Shown: positions 26,449-34,544, numbered from the stretch's first letter. The stretch is DNA of 52,051 nucleotides from Desulfobacteraceae bacterium UBA2245 (GCA_002347265.1 DDYB01000029.1:1-52051), one strand, 5' to 3'. The notes: generated by a model from the sequence alone, not told the origin. Made by a program: numbers and translations.

Positions 26449-26696
26449 AGATCGCGGACGTCATGGCCGCCGGAAGGCGGGGCAACCCTTGTCAAATCCA
26501 TATCCGATCCGGATTTGCCATGGCCCCGATATCCTGACAAACCCCGCGATGCCGGCGCCGTTCATATAATTCCCGATAGGCTTTTGCGGCATTCATCTTG
26601 ATTTTTAGATGTAACAATGGTTATATGATGTCCTGACAAACGCCGGGAAGCGCTGCCGGCGGAGGGGTATTTTTCTTGACAAGGAGAAATGATGAC
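26449..26696. other. Leader with nested dyads and a direct repeat
   Basis: Contains CAAATCC/GGATTTG arms near 26497-26519, enclosed by CGGGG/CCCCG, and an 11-base direct repeat TCCTGACAAAC at 26532-26542 and 26631-26641, each followed by a GC-rich segment. There is no T-run. The function is unknown. Confidence 0.4.
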
Positions 26697-27893
26697 ATGC
26701 CGAAGTTGCGCCATGCAATTTTGTTGGTGATGCTGACTGCGTTTTCGGCTCCGTCGCTGATGGCCGAAACTGCTGATTTAAATGTCTGGAATTCAGAAGC
26801 GATCTCAAGGGAATTTGATTATCTTTCAACCTTCATGAATCCGGACGGTTCTGAGGCCTTTGATCCGGATAAGATTCCCAATATTCTGGGATTTCAATTG
26901 TCTCCCCCGGCTGCCCGGAATCATTTCAATCTGGAAAATCGAAACAGCCAGACAGCCGCCTGGCATGTGGTGGACCTTGAAAAGGGTCTGGACCCGATCC
27001 TGCGGTACACGTTCAATCCGGAAATTCCAAGCCACATCTTTTCGCCGGCCTCGGTTCGGTTCTCTGCCTGGAACGAAAGCCTGAAATCCGCTCTGTATCC
27101 TACCCGATTGTGGGAGCAGTTGAATAACCTGAACGCTCCGGTGGTCATTCGGGGCCAGCAGCAGGTGGGGATTACCCCTGATGTATTTACCGGCGCCTAT
27201 TATACGTACGATGAAGACAAGACCATTATCCTGTTCAAGCACAACGGCAAGAATGTTCTGATAAATCTCTCCAAGCAGAAGGACATTTCCGATGTTGGCA
27301 GGAAGGGCCTTGTTGTCGGCTCGGATGAAGACTGGAATTATTTTTATTCAGGACGGCCGGGCCTGACCAAACCGGGACTGGGCTGGGTCAAATCCTATTT
27401 GTATGATTCCTTTTCGGTTTCTGTTTTCTATGAAACCGATCCCAACCGGGTTACGCTCGGCATTTATAAATGGCTTCGGGCCGGATGGGCTGGCGCCAAT
27501 ATGGTGAAGAGCCGGCATATTCAAAACGGGTTGATCCGATATGCCAGGACTTTTCAAGAGATTATAGAATCTCCAAAACTTCCGGATCCGATGCAACTGG
27601 CCGGGATATCCAAAACATTCGGCGGGCTTTCCGATTCGGAACTCAGGCGCCGTATTGAATCTCATTATAAAATCCTCTACCAGGAGCAGCTTCAGGCGGA
27701 AAACAAATCGCTCGAAGAATTTTCAAATCTGATGGATTCGGATGACTATATCGATCATCTGAGCCGGCAGGAAATTGTGGCCATTCTGACCGTTGAATGC
27801 ATGAAATCCCTGCTGGGCAAGAAAAACATGGATGAGTCCGGAATTTTGATCGGACAGAGTCAATCCGTATCAACTGACAAGAACCGGCCATAG
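26697..27893 (+). CDS. Exported protein of unknown function
   Basis: 398 residues from an ATG preceded by AAGGAG 9 bases upstream. Residues 1-24 (MPKLRHAILLVMLTAFSAPSLMA) are a signal peptide with an A-x-A-like cleavage site, so the product is periplasmic or outer-membrane attached. The mature part has no cysteine-rich motif and looks globular: aromatic, beta-rich N-terminal two-thirds (for example VFTGAYYTYDEDKTIILFKHNGK and LGWVKSYLYDSFSVSVFYET) and a helical, acidic C-terminus. I do not recognise the family. Its neighbours (DUF2156, mobB) do not help. Confidence 0.75.
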   Translation: MPKLRHAILLVMLTAFSAPSLMAETADLNVWNSEAISREFDYLSTFMNPDGSEAFDPDKIPNILGFQLSPPAARNHFNLENRNSQTAAWHVVDLEKGLDPILRYTFNPEIPSHIFSPASVRFSAWNESLKSALYPTRLWEQLNNLNAPVVIRGQQQVGITPDVFTGAYYTYDEDKTIILFKHNGKNVLINLSKQKDISDVGRKGLVVGSDEDWNYFYSGRPGLTKPGLGWVKSYLYDSFSVSVFYETDPNRVTLGIYKWLRAGWAGANMVKSRHIQNGLIRYARTFQEIIESPKLPDPMQLAGISKTFGGLSDSELRRRIESHYKILYQEQLQAENKSLEEFSNLMDSDDYIDHLSRQEIVAILTVECMKSLLGKKNMDESGILIGQSQSVSTDKNRP

Positions 27894-27920
27894 CTCTGGT
27901 CCGCTTTTTAATCCTTGTGC

Positions 27921-28430
27921 ATGCGAGATTCAAAAACAAACATGATGCCGGTTGTCGTCTTTGCTGGAAAGTCCGACTCAGGGAAAACCACCCTGCTCGA
28001 AAAGCTTATCGCAGAAATTAAAAACCGCTGCTATCGTGTCGGCGTGATCAAGCATACCGCCCATGGTTTTGATATGGATCAGCCGGGCAAGGACAGCTGG
28101 CGCCATCAGAAGGCCGGCGCCGACACGGTCCTTCTGGCTGCCCCGGACAATCTGGCCATAATCAAAAAACAGCGCTCGACGTCTCTGGATGATCTGCTTG
28201 CGTATTTCGAAGGAATGGATCTGGTTCTGGTTGAAGGATTCAAGCTGGCCGAAAAGCCTAAAATCGAAATTTTGCGTGCTGCCAGCAACGCCGTTCCTTT
28301 TTGCCGGGGAGACCGGAATCTTATTGCGCTGGTTACCGATACCGACACCGATCTGGGCGTTCCACGGTTTGACATGGACGACATCAGCCGCCTTGCCGAC
28401 TTCATCGAAGAAAAATTTTTACAGAAATAA
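27921..28430 (+). CDS. mobB: Molybdopterin-guanine dinucleotide biosynthesis protein MobB
   Basis: About 169 residues with a P-loop GKSDSGKTTLL just after the first strand, the conserved VGVIKHTAHGFDMDQPGKDS segment with its KH motif and Asp ligands, and LVEGFKLAEKPKIEI near 105-120. MobB is a GTP-binding accessory to MobA that helps attach GMP to molybdopterin, feeding bis-MGD enzymes such as formate dehydrogenase, itself often a selenoprotein. The exact start is unclear: ATG codons occur at 27921, 27942 and 27945, with no clear ribosome site. No mobA or moe genes are in the window. Confidence 0.93.
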   Translation: MRDSKTNMMPVVVFAGKSDSGKTTLLEKLIAEIKNRCYRVGVIKHTAHGFDMDQPGKDSWRHQKAGADTVLLAAPDNLAIIKKQRSTSLDDLLAYFEGMDLVLVEGFKLAEKPKIEILRAASNAVPFCRGDRNLIALVTDTDTDLGVPRFDMDDISRLADFIEEKFLQK

Positions 28431-28505
28431 TTTTCCTTGACGATAAATGATTTCAGGACAGATTGATATGTTTTTATTGCCTGAGCGACATTTAAGAATG
28501 GATGC

Positions 28506-28673
28506 ATGACAGAATTGGTTTTTATTCTGATTTTATTCGTTGTCTGGCTTGTGCTTCAGGTGTGGATTTTACCCGGACTCGGCATTTCCACCTGACTCAA
28601 AGACGCTTGTCGGTTGACAAGCCAGAAGCGGCCTGCCAAAAAATCCGGCGTATCCAAAAAACAGGGTCCGTGA
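28506..28673 (+). CDS. Tiny membrane protein, probable selenoprotein (UGA = Sec at codon 30)
   Basis: A 55-residue frame if the TGA at 28593-28595 is decoded. Residues 4-22 are one hydrophobic helix (LVFILILFVVWLVLQVWIL), followed by PGLGIST, then Sec30, LKDAC (Cys35) and a lysine/arginine-rich tail of about 20 residues ending at TGA 28671. This gives a U-x4-C redox-like pair at the membrane surface. The positive tail predicts that the C-terminus and the Sec face the cytoplasm. A near-perfect SECIS-like hairpin begins 9 bases after the UGA. Without readthrough the product would be a bare 29-residue helix. The ribosome site is weak (AAGAATGGA). I do not recognise the family with certainty. It lies 75 bases after mobB and before the GlcF-like gene. 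Confidence 0.7.
28593..28622 (+). promoter_or_regulatory. Bacterial SECIS-like hairpin after UGA
   Basis: UGA at 28593-28595 is followed after 9 bases by GCUUGUC (28605-28611), loop GGUU (28612-28615) and GACAAGC (28616-28622): a perfect 7-bp stem. The loop starts with G and contains GU, and its first base lies 17 bases past the UGA, inside the spacing window known for bacterial SECIS elements. Confidence 0.75.
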
Positions 28674-28846
28674 TTCCGAACCGATTGAGAGAGTCAACTT
28701 CAAAACAAGGCGCTTTTCCAGAAATCTCAAGCCCTTCCTGCCTGATGAGCAGCCAGTTGCACCTTTGATTATGCCTTTGCAAAAGTTCGGCCCATCTGAT
28801 AAGCAGCACATGCAGCAAATAACAAGATATCCGCGACAACACTTCC

Positions 28847-30151
28847 ATGGCACAGATTCAAACGCTGATCCGGCTCATGCAATCGTTGAAGGAACCGCTT
28901 CAAACCTGTATGCGTTGCGGCACCTGTCAAACGCTCTGCCCGCTTTTTGCCGTCACCGGCCGGGAGCAGGACGTAGCCCGCGGAAAACTGGCCCTGCTGA
29001 CCGGCCTGAGCCAGGAAATGTTTCAAAACCCGAAGGGCGTTTTCGAGAGACTCAACCGATGCCTCCTTTGCGGCGCATGCGCTTCGGGCTGCCCCAGGGG
29101 GGTCGACACCCTTGAAATTTTCTTAAAGGCCCGAGCGATCATCGCCGGTTACATGGGACTGCCCTTCATCCAGAAAGCGCTGTTCAGGCTGCTTCTGGCC
29201 AGACCCGACAACCTGGATAAGGTCTTGAAATGGGTTTCTTTTCTTCAGAACCGGATGCGGTTCGGAAATAGGACGCTTCCAGAAAGGCCGAATCCGGATT
29301 TTTTGCCGCCGCTTCAAAGCGCGCTGCGAATTTCCCTTTCTGCCCGGCCCTTTCATGACCGGATTTCGGCTTATTCCAATGCTTCAGAAACCTCGCCGCT
29401 TCGCGTGGCATTTTTTGTCGGGTGTCTGATCGATAAAATTTTTCCGGAAATTGCCGAGGACACCCTCAAGGTTCTGGACTACCACGGGATTTCGGTTCAT
29501 CTTCCGGATCACCAGGGATGCTGCGGAATGCCGGCCCTGGCCGCAGGCGACCTGGTCGCTTTTGACCGCCTGATGCGCCATCATCTGAAGCAGTTTGATC
29601 CTTCCGACTGGGATTATCTCATCACCTCGTGTGCCACCTGCGCTTCGGCCATCAAAAAGTTCTGGCCCCGGATGACCAAAGATCCGGACATGAAAAAACA
29701 GGTTCTGATGATCGCCGACAAGACCATGGATATCAGCCGGTTTATCGTGAACATGCTCGGTGTTTGCCCTTCGGAACAGACAACGGACCGGCCGCTTCGT
29801 CGAATCACCTACCATGACCCGTGTCATCTGAAGAAATCTCTTGGAATCAGCGCCGAACCCAGGTCCTTGATCCGCGCCAACCCGGCCTATGAACTTGTCG
29901 AAATGTCCCAGGCCGACGCCTGCTGCGGATTCGGGGGGGCTTTTCATCTCAAGCACCACAGCCTGTCATCGGGCATCGGAGATGAGAAAATCTTCCATAT
30001 TCTTGAAACCGGCGCTTCTGCGGCAGCTACGGGATGTCCGGCGTGCATGATCCAGATCGCTGGAAGATCTGCCGCCGCCGGACGAAGCATTCGGGTCTGC
30101 CATCCGGTTCAGATCTACGCAGAGACCCTCATAACGTCAAAACACCGATAG
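28847..30151 (+). CDS. GlcF/LutA-like Fe-S oxidoreductase with two CCG domains
   Basis: 434 residues. Two [4Fe-4S] ferredoxin-type motifs occupy the N-terminus: Cys21-x2-Cys24-x2-Cys27-x3-Cys31 and a second set at about 72-82 (CLLCGACASGCPRG). Two cysteine-rich CCG domains follow: HQGCCGMPALAAGD near 222-236 with CATCASAIKKFWP near 264, and CCGFGGAFHLKHHS near 362-375. This is the architecture of the glycolate oxidase Fe-S subunit GlcF, of HdrD-like proteins and of lactate-oxidation subunits. No FAD-linked partner (GlcD) is adjacent, which leaves the substrate open. The ribosome site is poor and the start at 28847 is provisional. Confidence 0.9.
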   Translation: MAQIQTLIRLMQSLKEPLQTCMRCGTCQTLCPLFAVTGREQDVARGKLALLTGLSQEMFQNPKGVFERLNRCLLCGACASGCPRGVDTLEIFLKARAIIAGYMGLPFIQKALFRLLLARPDNLDKVLKWVSFLQNRMRFGNRTLPERPNPDFLPPLQSALRISLSARPFHDRISAYSNASETSPLRVAFFVGCLIDKIFPEIAEDTLKVLDYHGISVHLPDHQGCCGMPALAAGDLVAFDRLMRHHLKQFDPSDWDYLITSCATCASAIKKFWPRMTKDPDMKKQVLMIADKTMDISRFIVNMLGVCPSEQTTDRPLRRITYHDPCHLKKSLGISAEPRSLIRANPAYELVEMSQADACCGFGGAFHLKHHSLSSGIGDEKIFHILETGASAAATGCPACMIQIAGRSAAAGRSIRVCHPVQIYAETLITSKHR

Positions 30152-30164
30152 TCAATCAATCAAC

Positions 30165-31043
30165 TCAGGATGGATCGGAGGATGTCTGAACCTTCAGGGC
30201 TTCAGCATAAATCTGTTTTTTCGAAAGGCCGGTTTGTGAGGCGAGAATCCTGACGGTTTCCGAAAGGCTTTTGCCGGCTTCGAGCAGTCCATGAATTTCT
30301 TCCCGGACCGCTTCCATATCAACTTTTTCCGCAGGGCATCCCGAAACCAGCAGGGTGCATTCGCCTTTTACCATTGGTCTGGCGCTCAATGTTTTTGCCA
30401 TGCTGGAAAGGTTTGAACGAATCATTTCTTCGTGAATCTTGGTCAATTCGCGGGCAAGAACCGCGTGCCGATCTCCGATGGTCCGTATCAGTTCATCGAT
30501 CAGCAGAAGGAGCCGCTGAGGAGACTCGTAAAAAATCAGGGTGCGGGAATCGGCTTGAAGCGCTTCAATCTGTTGAAGACGCCTGTTCTTTTTCCTCGAC
30601 AAAAAACCGACAAAAACGAAGGCGTCCGTGGGAAGGCCGGAAGCGCTCAGCGCGGCGACTGCGGCTGAGGCCCCTGGAATCGGCGCCACGCGGATGCCGG
30701 TTTCGGCGGCTTGTCTGACCAGGCGATAGCCGGGATCAGACACCGAGGGCGTTCCGGCGTCGGAAACCAGGGCGATGGACAGGCCCTGTCGAAGTTGTTC
30801 AATCAACCCGGCGGCCCGGCGCTGTTCATTATGTTCATGAAAAGACGTCAGCCGGGTATCGATTCCGTGAAAGGAAAGCAGCCGGGCGGTATGGCGGGTA
30901 TCCTCGGCGGCGATCAGATCCACCTGCCGGAGCACCGCTAAAGCCCGCAAGGTGATATCCTGCATGTTCCCGATCGGCGTCGCCACCACGTACAGGGTTC
31001 CGGGACAGACCCCGGAATTTTCAGGCGGGAAAATTGAAGGCAT
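30165..31043 (-). CDS. rsmI: 16S rRNA 2'-O-ribose methyltransferase (C1402)
   Basis: 292 residues from the chosen ATG; a longer frame would extend far into yraN. It is a tetrapyrrole-methylase-fold SAM enzyme: GTLYVVATPIGNMQDITLRA at the N-terminus, AAEDTRHTARLL, then SDAGTPSVSDPG and PGASAAVAALSASGLP, with the family's FVGFLSRKKN and the C-terminal helical extension. It 2'-O-methylates C1402 of 16S rRNA. The ATG lies inside the 3' end of yraN (23-base overlap) with no separate ribosome site, so translation is coupled. It is the last gene of the ribosome-maturation block. Confidence 0.95.
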   Translation of the reverse strand: MPSIFPPENSGVCPGTLYVVATPIGNMQDITLRALAVLRQVDLIAAEDTRHTARLLSFHGIDTRLTSFHEHNEQRRAAGLIEQLRQGLSIALVSDAGTPSVSDPGYRLVRQAAETGIRVAPIPGASAAVAALSASGLPTDAFVFVGFLSRKKNRRLQQIEALQADSRTLIFYESPQRLLLLIDELIRTIGDRHAVLARELTKIHEEMIRSNLSSMAKTLSARPMVKGECTLLVSGCPAEKVDMEAVREEIHGLLEAGKSLSETVRILASQTGLSKKQIYAEALKVQTSSDPS

Positions 31044-31398
31044 TTTGATACAGTTCGATGTGCGGGGGGCTCTGACACAGCACGGTCGCCACATCAAAGC
31101 GCGCCCTGGCCTGACTCTGTCGGGTTGTTTTTAGATAGTAAAGGGCGGCCATGGCGATGCGCCGCTGCTTTTCCGGAGTCACGGCCCATTTCGGATCGAT
31201 GTAAGGCTCGGTGTAAGGATCGGTTTTTCTGGCCTTGACCTCGACGAATACAATCACACCCCGGTGCTGTGCTATAATGTCTATCTCTCCGAACCGGGTG
31301 CGGTAATTATGCTCGATGATTCGATATCCTTGTTTTTTCAGATACCCTGAGACCATGAGCTCGGCTTGGCTTCCGAATTGCTGGCTGGGGCTGGGCAT
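31021..31398 (-). CDS. yraN: UPF0102 endonuclease-like protein YraN
   Basis: 125 residues with the restriction-endonuclease-like fold of the UPF0102 family: GSQAELMVSGYLKKQGYRI, the catalytic-type segment RTRFGEIDIIAQHRGVIVFVEVKAR (E-x-D plus E-V-K at about 40-60), and the closing ARFDVATV strand. No biochemical role is firmly established. It sits between rnhB (5-base gap) and rsmI (overlap), a neighbourhood common in proteobacteria. Confidence 0.93.
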   Translation of the reverse strand: MPSPSQQFGSQAELMVSGYLKKQGYRIIEHNYRTRFGEIDIIAQHRGVIVFVEVKARKTDPYTEPYIDPKWAVTPEKQRRIAMAALYYLKTTRQSQARARFDVATVLCQSPPHIELYQNAFNFPA

Positions 31399-31403
31399 GC
31401 CGC

Positions 31404-32015
31404 TTATCCTCCTGGCCGGACGCCTCTGAAACTGCGCCGATGAATCGGGCAGATGCCGAACCGTTCGATCGCCGTTCTGTGAATCCGGGTGGGATACCCC
31501 TTGTGACGGTCAAATCCATAGTCCGGGTATTCCAGATGATAACGCATCATCAGCCTGTCCCGAGTCACCTTGGCCACGATGGAAGCGGCCGCCACGGATA
31601 TGCTTCTGCTGTCTCCCCCCACAATGGTTTGCTGGGAAACTGCGCTGGAAATGGGAAAACAGCCGTCAATCAGCAGAAAATCGGGACATGGATAAAGATT
31701 GTCAACCGCCGCCGCCATCGAGGCAAGCGCGGCCTTCAAAATATCGGTCCGGTCAATCTCGCCGGCGTCCACAATGCCAATCCCCACTGAAACGGCCTTC
31801 CGGTAGATCAGATCGTACAGTGCTTCGCGTTTGCCGGGCCTCAGCTTCTTGGAATCGGTGATTCCGGAATCACCCAACTCTCCGGGCCTCAGAATCACGG
31901 ATGCGGAAACAACCGGGCCGGCCAGAGGACCCCGGCCGGCCTCGTCCACGCCGGCTACCGCTTGATAGCCGCTTGCATAGGCCTGCTTTTCAAATACCCA
32001 CAGATCCGGCTGCAT
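31404..32015 (-). CDS. rnhB: Ribonuclease HII
   Basis: 203 residues. It cleaves RNA in RNA-DNA hybrids and starts removal of misincorporated ribonucleotides. The signature is GVDEAGRGPLAGPVV near 21-35 with the Asp-Glu pair, LLIDG with the third acidic residue near 115, and SVAAASIVAKVTRD near 139-152. The C-terminal HKGYPTRIHRTAI matches the family. It lies 18 bases downstream of rplS in the same direction. Confidence 0.96.
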   Translation of the reverse strand: MQPDLWVFEKQAYASGYQAVAGVDEAGRGPLAGPVVSASVILRPGELGDSGITDSKKLRPGKREALYDLIYRKAVSVGIGIVDAGEIDRTDILKAALASMAAAVDNLYPCPDFLLIDGCFPISSAVSQQTIVGGDSRSISVAAASIVAKVTRDRLMMRYHLEYPDYGFDRHKGYPTRIHRTAIERFGICPIHRRSFRGVRPGG

Positions 32016-32033
32016 TTGACCAGATGCCGGGGG

Positions 32034-32381
32034 TTATCTGTCGAGCCGTTCCTTGATTCGGGCAGCCTTGCCTCTGAGCTTGCGCAGATAGTAAATCTTG
32101 GCCCGACGCACCCGTCCCTTGCTCAATAGCTCGATCTTATCGATCGCAGGGGAATGCAGCGGAAAAATTCTCTCGACGCCTACGCCGTAGGAAACCTTTC
32201 GAACGGTAAAAGTCGCGGCGGCAAGGCCTCCGCGTTTGCTGATCACAACGCCCTGAAAAGCCTGGATTCGCTCTTTTTCACCCTCTCGAATTTTTACATG
32301 CACCTTGACGGTGTCTCCCGGGGAAAAATCCGGAATATCCAGGCGCATCATCTCTCTTTCCAACTGTTTGATCGTATCCAT
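32034..32381 (-). CDS. rplS: 50S ribosomal protein L19
   Basis: 115 residues from an ATG with a GGAG site 9 bases upstream; a TTG 5 codons earlier is less likely. It shows the complete L19 pattern: DIPDFSPGDTVKVHVKI, ERIQAFQGVVISKRG, the FTVRKVSYGVGVERIFPLHS stretch and the KGRVRRAKIYYLR C-terminus. L19 sits at the 30S-50S interface. Its place after trmD and the methyltransferase gene is the usual rpsP-rimM-trmD-rplS order with one insertion. Confidence 0.97.
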   Translation of the reverse strand: MDTIKQLEREMMRLDIPDFSPGDTVKVHVKIREGEKERIQAFQGVVISKRGGLAAATFTVRKVSYGVGVERIFPLHSPAIDKIELLSKGRVRRAKIYYLRKLRGKAARIKERLDR

Positions 32382-32409
32382 AATCTTTTTCTCCAAAACC
32401 TATTTGCCG

Positions 32410-33006
32410 TCAAGCGCGGCCGCTGTTTGTTAATGAGGTCGGCCCCATAAGCCTGTCCAGAATAATGGCAACCGCGGATCTGACGGAAAGATGATTGTAA
32501 GCCGTCGATCCTGCCACCGGTTCTAAAACATAATCGGCCTGGGCGAATACTTCTTCACATAACCCCCATGCTGTTCCAAAAACCAGGATATAGGGGTTTT
32601 CGGTTTGTATCATTTCCCTGAGCTCGCCATAACCCAGGCACTCCGGTTTTCTGCGCGCACAGGTCACGACCGTCCGCGGATTCAACCCGCATTGCGTTCG
32701 AACATCGTCTGCAACCTGTTCCAGGGAATTCCGGATCCGAATCAGTTCCATGGCGTCGCGCCGGTTCGGATTATATGCAGCGCCGTTTCCCCGGGTCCAG
32801 TGATCGACGATGTCTTCCACCAGTTTCCTTTGATCCTCGATCGGAGTTACCACATAAAATGATTGAACTCCGTAAGTTTTGGCTGCCCGCGCTATGTCGT
32901 GCAGATCCAGATTGGTCACCGCCGACGCGATGACCGCTCCGTTCTTATTGACCACCGGATAATGCATCAGCGCCACATAGAGATTGGCTGTCGATGATTT
33001 TTTCAA
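32410..33006 (-). CDS. RNA methyltransferase, SPOUT-like family (PF09936 type)
   Basis: 198 residues resembling the SAM-dependent RNA methyltransferase family found next to trmD in Desulfobacterota and Aquificae. Typical segments are NLYVALMHYPVVNKNG, TNLDLHDIARAAKTYGV, PILVFGT-like YILVFGTAWGLCEEV and the YNHLSVRSAVAIILDRL knot region, which resembles the SpoU/TrmD trefoil. The target RNA is not known. The conserved N-terminus argues for the start at 33006, which makes the first 62 bases overlap the end of trmD in another frame. Confidence 0.88.
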   Translation of the reverse strand: MKKSSTANLYVALMHYPVVNKNGAVIASAVTNLDLHDIARAAKTYGVQSFYVVTPIEDQRKLVEDIVDHWTRGNGAAYNPNRRDAMELIRIRNSLEQVADDVRTQCGLNPRTVVTCARRKPECLGYGELREMIQTENPYILVFGTAWGLCEEVFAQADYVLEPVAGSTAYNHLSVRSAVAIILDRLMGPTSLTNSGRA

Positions 33007-33739
33007 TATCCAGGCACCATTTTCTTAAAATTTTAATCTCCTGCGCACTAAGCTTCCGTTGCGTCAATAAATCCGGTCGTTTTAAAAAGGTCCGGATCAA
33101 GGATGTTTCCTGACGCCAGTTTTCAATGGCCTGATGATTGCCCGAAAGCAGTACGTCAGGCGCCGCCTCGCCCTCAAAAACCGGGGGCCGGGTATAGTGG
33201 GCATGCTCGAGCAGGCCCGAGCTGAAAGAATCTTTTTCCGCGGATTCTGCTCCGCCCAAAGCCCCGGGCAGCAAACGGGTTACCGCATCGATGATCACCA
33301 TGGCGCCCAGTTCTCCGCCGGTCAGCACATAATCGCCGATGGAGACCTCCTCGTCAATGCACCCGCTGCAAATCCGCTCATCCACGCCCTCATAACGTCC
33401 GCAGACCAGAATCATTCCTTTGGTCTGCGCCAGGCGCTCAGCCTGTCTCTGATCGAAAACCCGGCCCTGAGGGCTTAGAAGAACCGTGCGGGAATGCGGA
33501 TGTTTTTCCCGAGACCATCGGATCGCCCTTACCAGAGGTTCGGGCTTCATCACCATTCCGCATCCGCCGCCGTAAGGCCGATCATCCGTCGTTTTATGAC
33601 GGCCTTCGGCAAAAGCTCGAATATCCACAGCTTCCGCTTTGATCAGCGCGCTCTCGATGCTGCGCCGGATAATCCCGTGGTTCCAGAAAGCGTCAAACAT
33701 TTCCGGGAAAATGGTCAGCACCGCAAAATTCATGGTCAC
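32945..33739 (-). CDS. trmD: tRNA (guanine-N1-)-methyltransferase
   Basis: 264 residues. It methylates G37 of tRNAs and prevents frameshifting. Motifs: MNFAVLTIFPEMFDAFWNHG, DDRPYGGGCGMVMKPEP, LLSPQGRVFDQ, CGRYEGVDERI, SIGDYVLTGGELGAMV with the SAM-binding trefoil knot, and LLSGNHQAIENWR. The sequence after about residue 240 is a helical tail. The gene follows rimM by 3 bases, and its 3' end overlaps the next methyltransferase gene by 62 bases. Confidence 0.97.
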   Translation of the reverse strand: MTMNFAVLTIFPEMFDAFWNHGIIRRSIESALIKAEAVDIRAFAEGRHKTTDDRPYGGGCGMVMKPEPLVRAIRWSREKHPHSRTVLLSPQGRVFDQRQAERLAQTKGMILVCGRYEGVDERICSGCIDEEVSIGDYVLTGGELGAMVIIDAVTRLLPGALGGAESAEKDSFSSGLLEHAHYTRPPVFEGEAAPDVLLSGNHQAIENWRQETSLIRTFLKRPDLLTQRKLSAQEIKILRKWCLDIEKIIDSQSLCGADALSGGQ

Positions 33740-33742
33740 CCG

Positions 33743-34255
33743 TTATAATCCCTCGGGTAAATCCACACGAACCGTTCCGCCCTCCAGATCCACATCGACG
33801 ACTACGGAAGCCAGAGCGGGAACCAGAATTTCCCTGTTTTCGTCCTTTACCACGAACACATCGTTGCTTCCCGTGGGAAAGATTGAAGCAATCCGCCCCA
33901 GATATTCACCGGAAACGGCAAACACCGAAAGCCCGATCAGATCCACCCAGTAATAGGCGTCTTCCTCCTCAAGTTCGGGCAGACGTTCTCTCTGCATCCA
34001 GATTTCGGCGCCGCTCAGGCCCTGAGCATCATCGATGTTTTCGATGCGCTCCAGAGCCATCCGCAACATGTGCTTGTAGGGTTCCGCCCATTTCACAATC
34101 CAGGTTGCCCTGCGGCCCCGCGGATCAACGGTCAGAATCTCCTCCCCGGGCTGAAAAACAGCAAAAGACTCCACATAGGGGCAAATCTTCAGCACACCTC
34201 GGATTCCATGGGTTCCAACAATCTTTCCGACCGAAACAAAACCAGAGTCTTTCAC
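33743..34255 (-). CDS. rimM: 16S rRNA processing protein RimM
   Basis: 170 residues with the two RimM beta-barrels: VSVGKIVGTHGIRGVLKICP at the N-terminus (G-x-x-x-G-x-x-G-x-x-G motif), and a PRC-barrel C-terminal domain opened by YYWVDLIGLSVFAV and including GRIASIFPTGSNDVFVV and EILVPAL. RimM binds S19 and helps mature the 30S head. It lies between khpA (4-base gap) and trmD (3-base gap), within one operon. Confidence 0.96.
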   Translation of the reverse strand: MKDSGFVSVGKIVGTHGIRGVLKICPYVESFAVFQPGEEILTVDPRGRRATWIVKWAEPYKHMLRMALERIENIDDAQGLSGAEIWMQRERLPELEEEDAYYWVDLIGLSVFAVSGEYLGRIASIFPTGSNDVFVVKDENREILVPALASVVVDVDLEGGTVRVDLPEGL

Positions 34256-34259
34256 GCTG

Positions 34260-34490
34260 CTATTCGATAATTTCCAGAACCGTCCGTTTTTTTACCTTTG
34301 CCGAAGCCGCACTTAAAATGGTTCGCATGGCTCTGGCCGTTTTTCCCTGCTTTCCGATCACTTTTCCCAAATCCTCTTTTGCCACCTTAAGCTCCAGTAC
34401 GGAGGTCTGATTTCCCTCCACCTCCGAGACCACTACCTGTTCAGGATTATCCACCAGCGCCTGTGCAATGTACTTGATCAGATCTTTCAT
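34260..34490 (-). CDS. khpA: KH-domain RNA-binding protein KhpA (YlqC family)
   Basis: 76 residues forming one type II KH domain. The G-x-x-G loop is in VIGKQGKTARAMRTIL, preceded by the ELKVAKEDLGK strand and followed by the basic KVKKRTVLEI end. KhpA works with KhpB/Jag as an RNA chaperone in many bacteria. It is placed between rpsP and rimM as usual. Confidence 0.95.
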   Translation of the reverse strand: MKDLIKYIAQALVDNPEQVVVSEVEGNQTSVLELKVAKEDLGKVIGKQGKTARAMRTILSAASAKVKKRTVLEIIE

Positions 34491-34544
34491 AGCGAAATCT
34501 CCTTTGTTGGCTTTTGAGAATTAGGGTAACAGCGAACATCTAAC

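Noticed and set aside
28569..28853. Minus-strand frames with hydrophobic and Cys-rich peptides between mobB and the GlcF-like gene
   Set aside because: They overlap the better-supported Sec frame and lack ribosome sites and recognisable domains.
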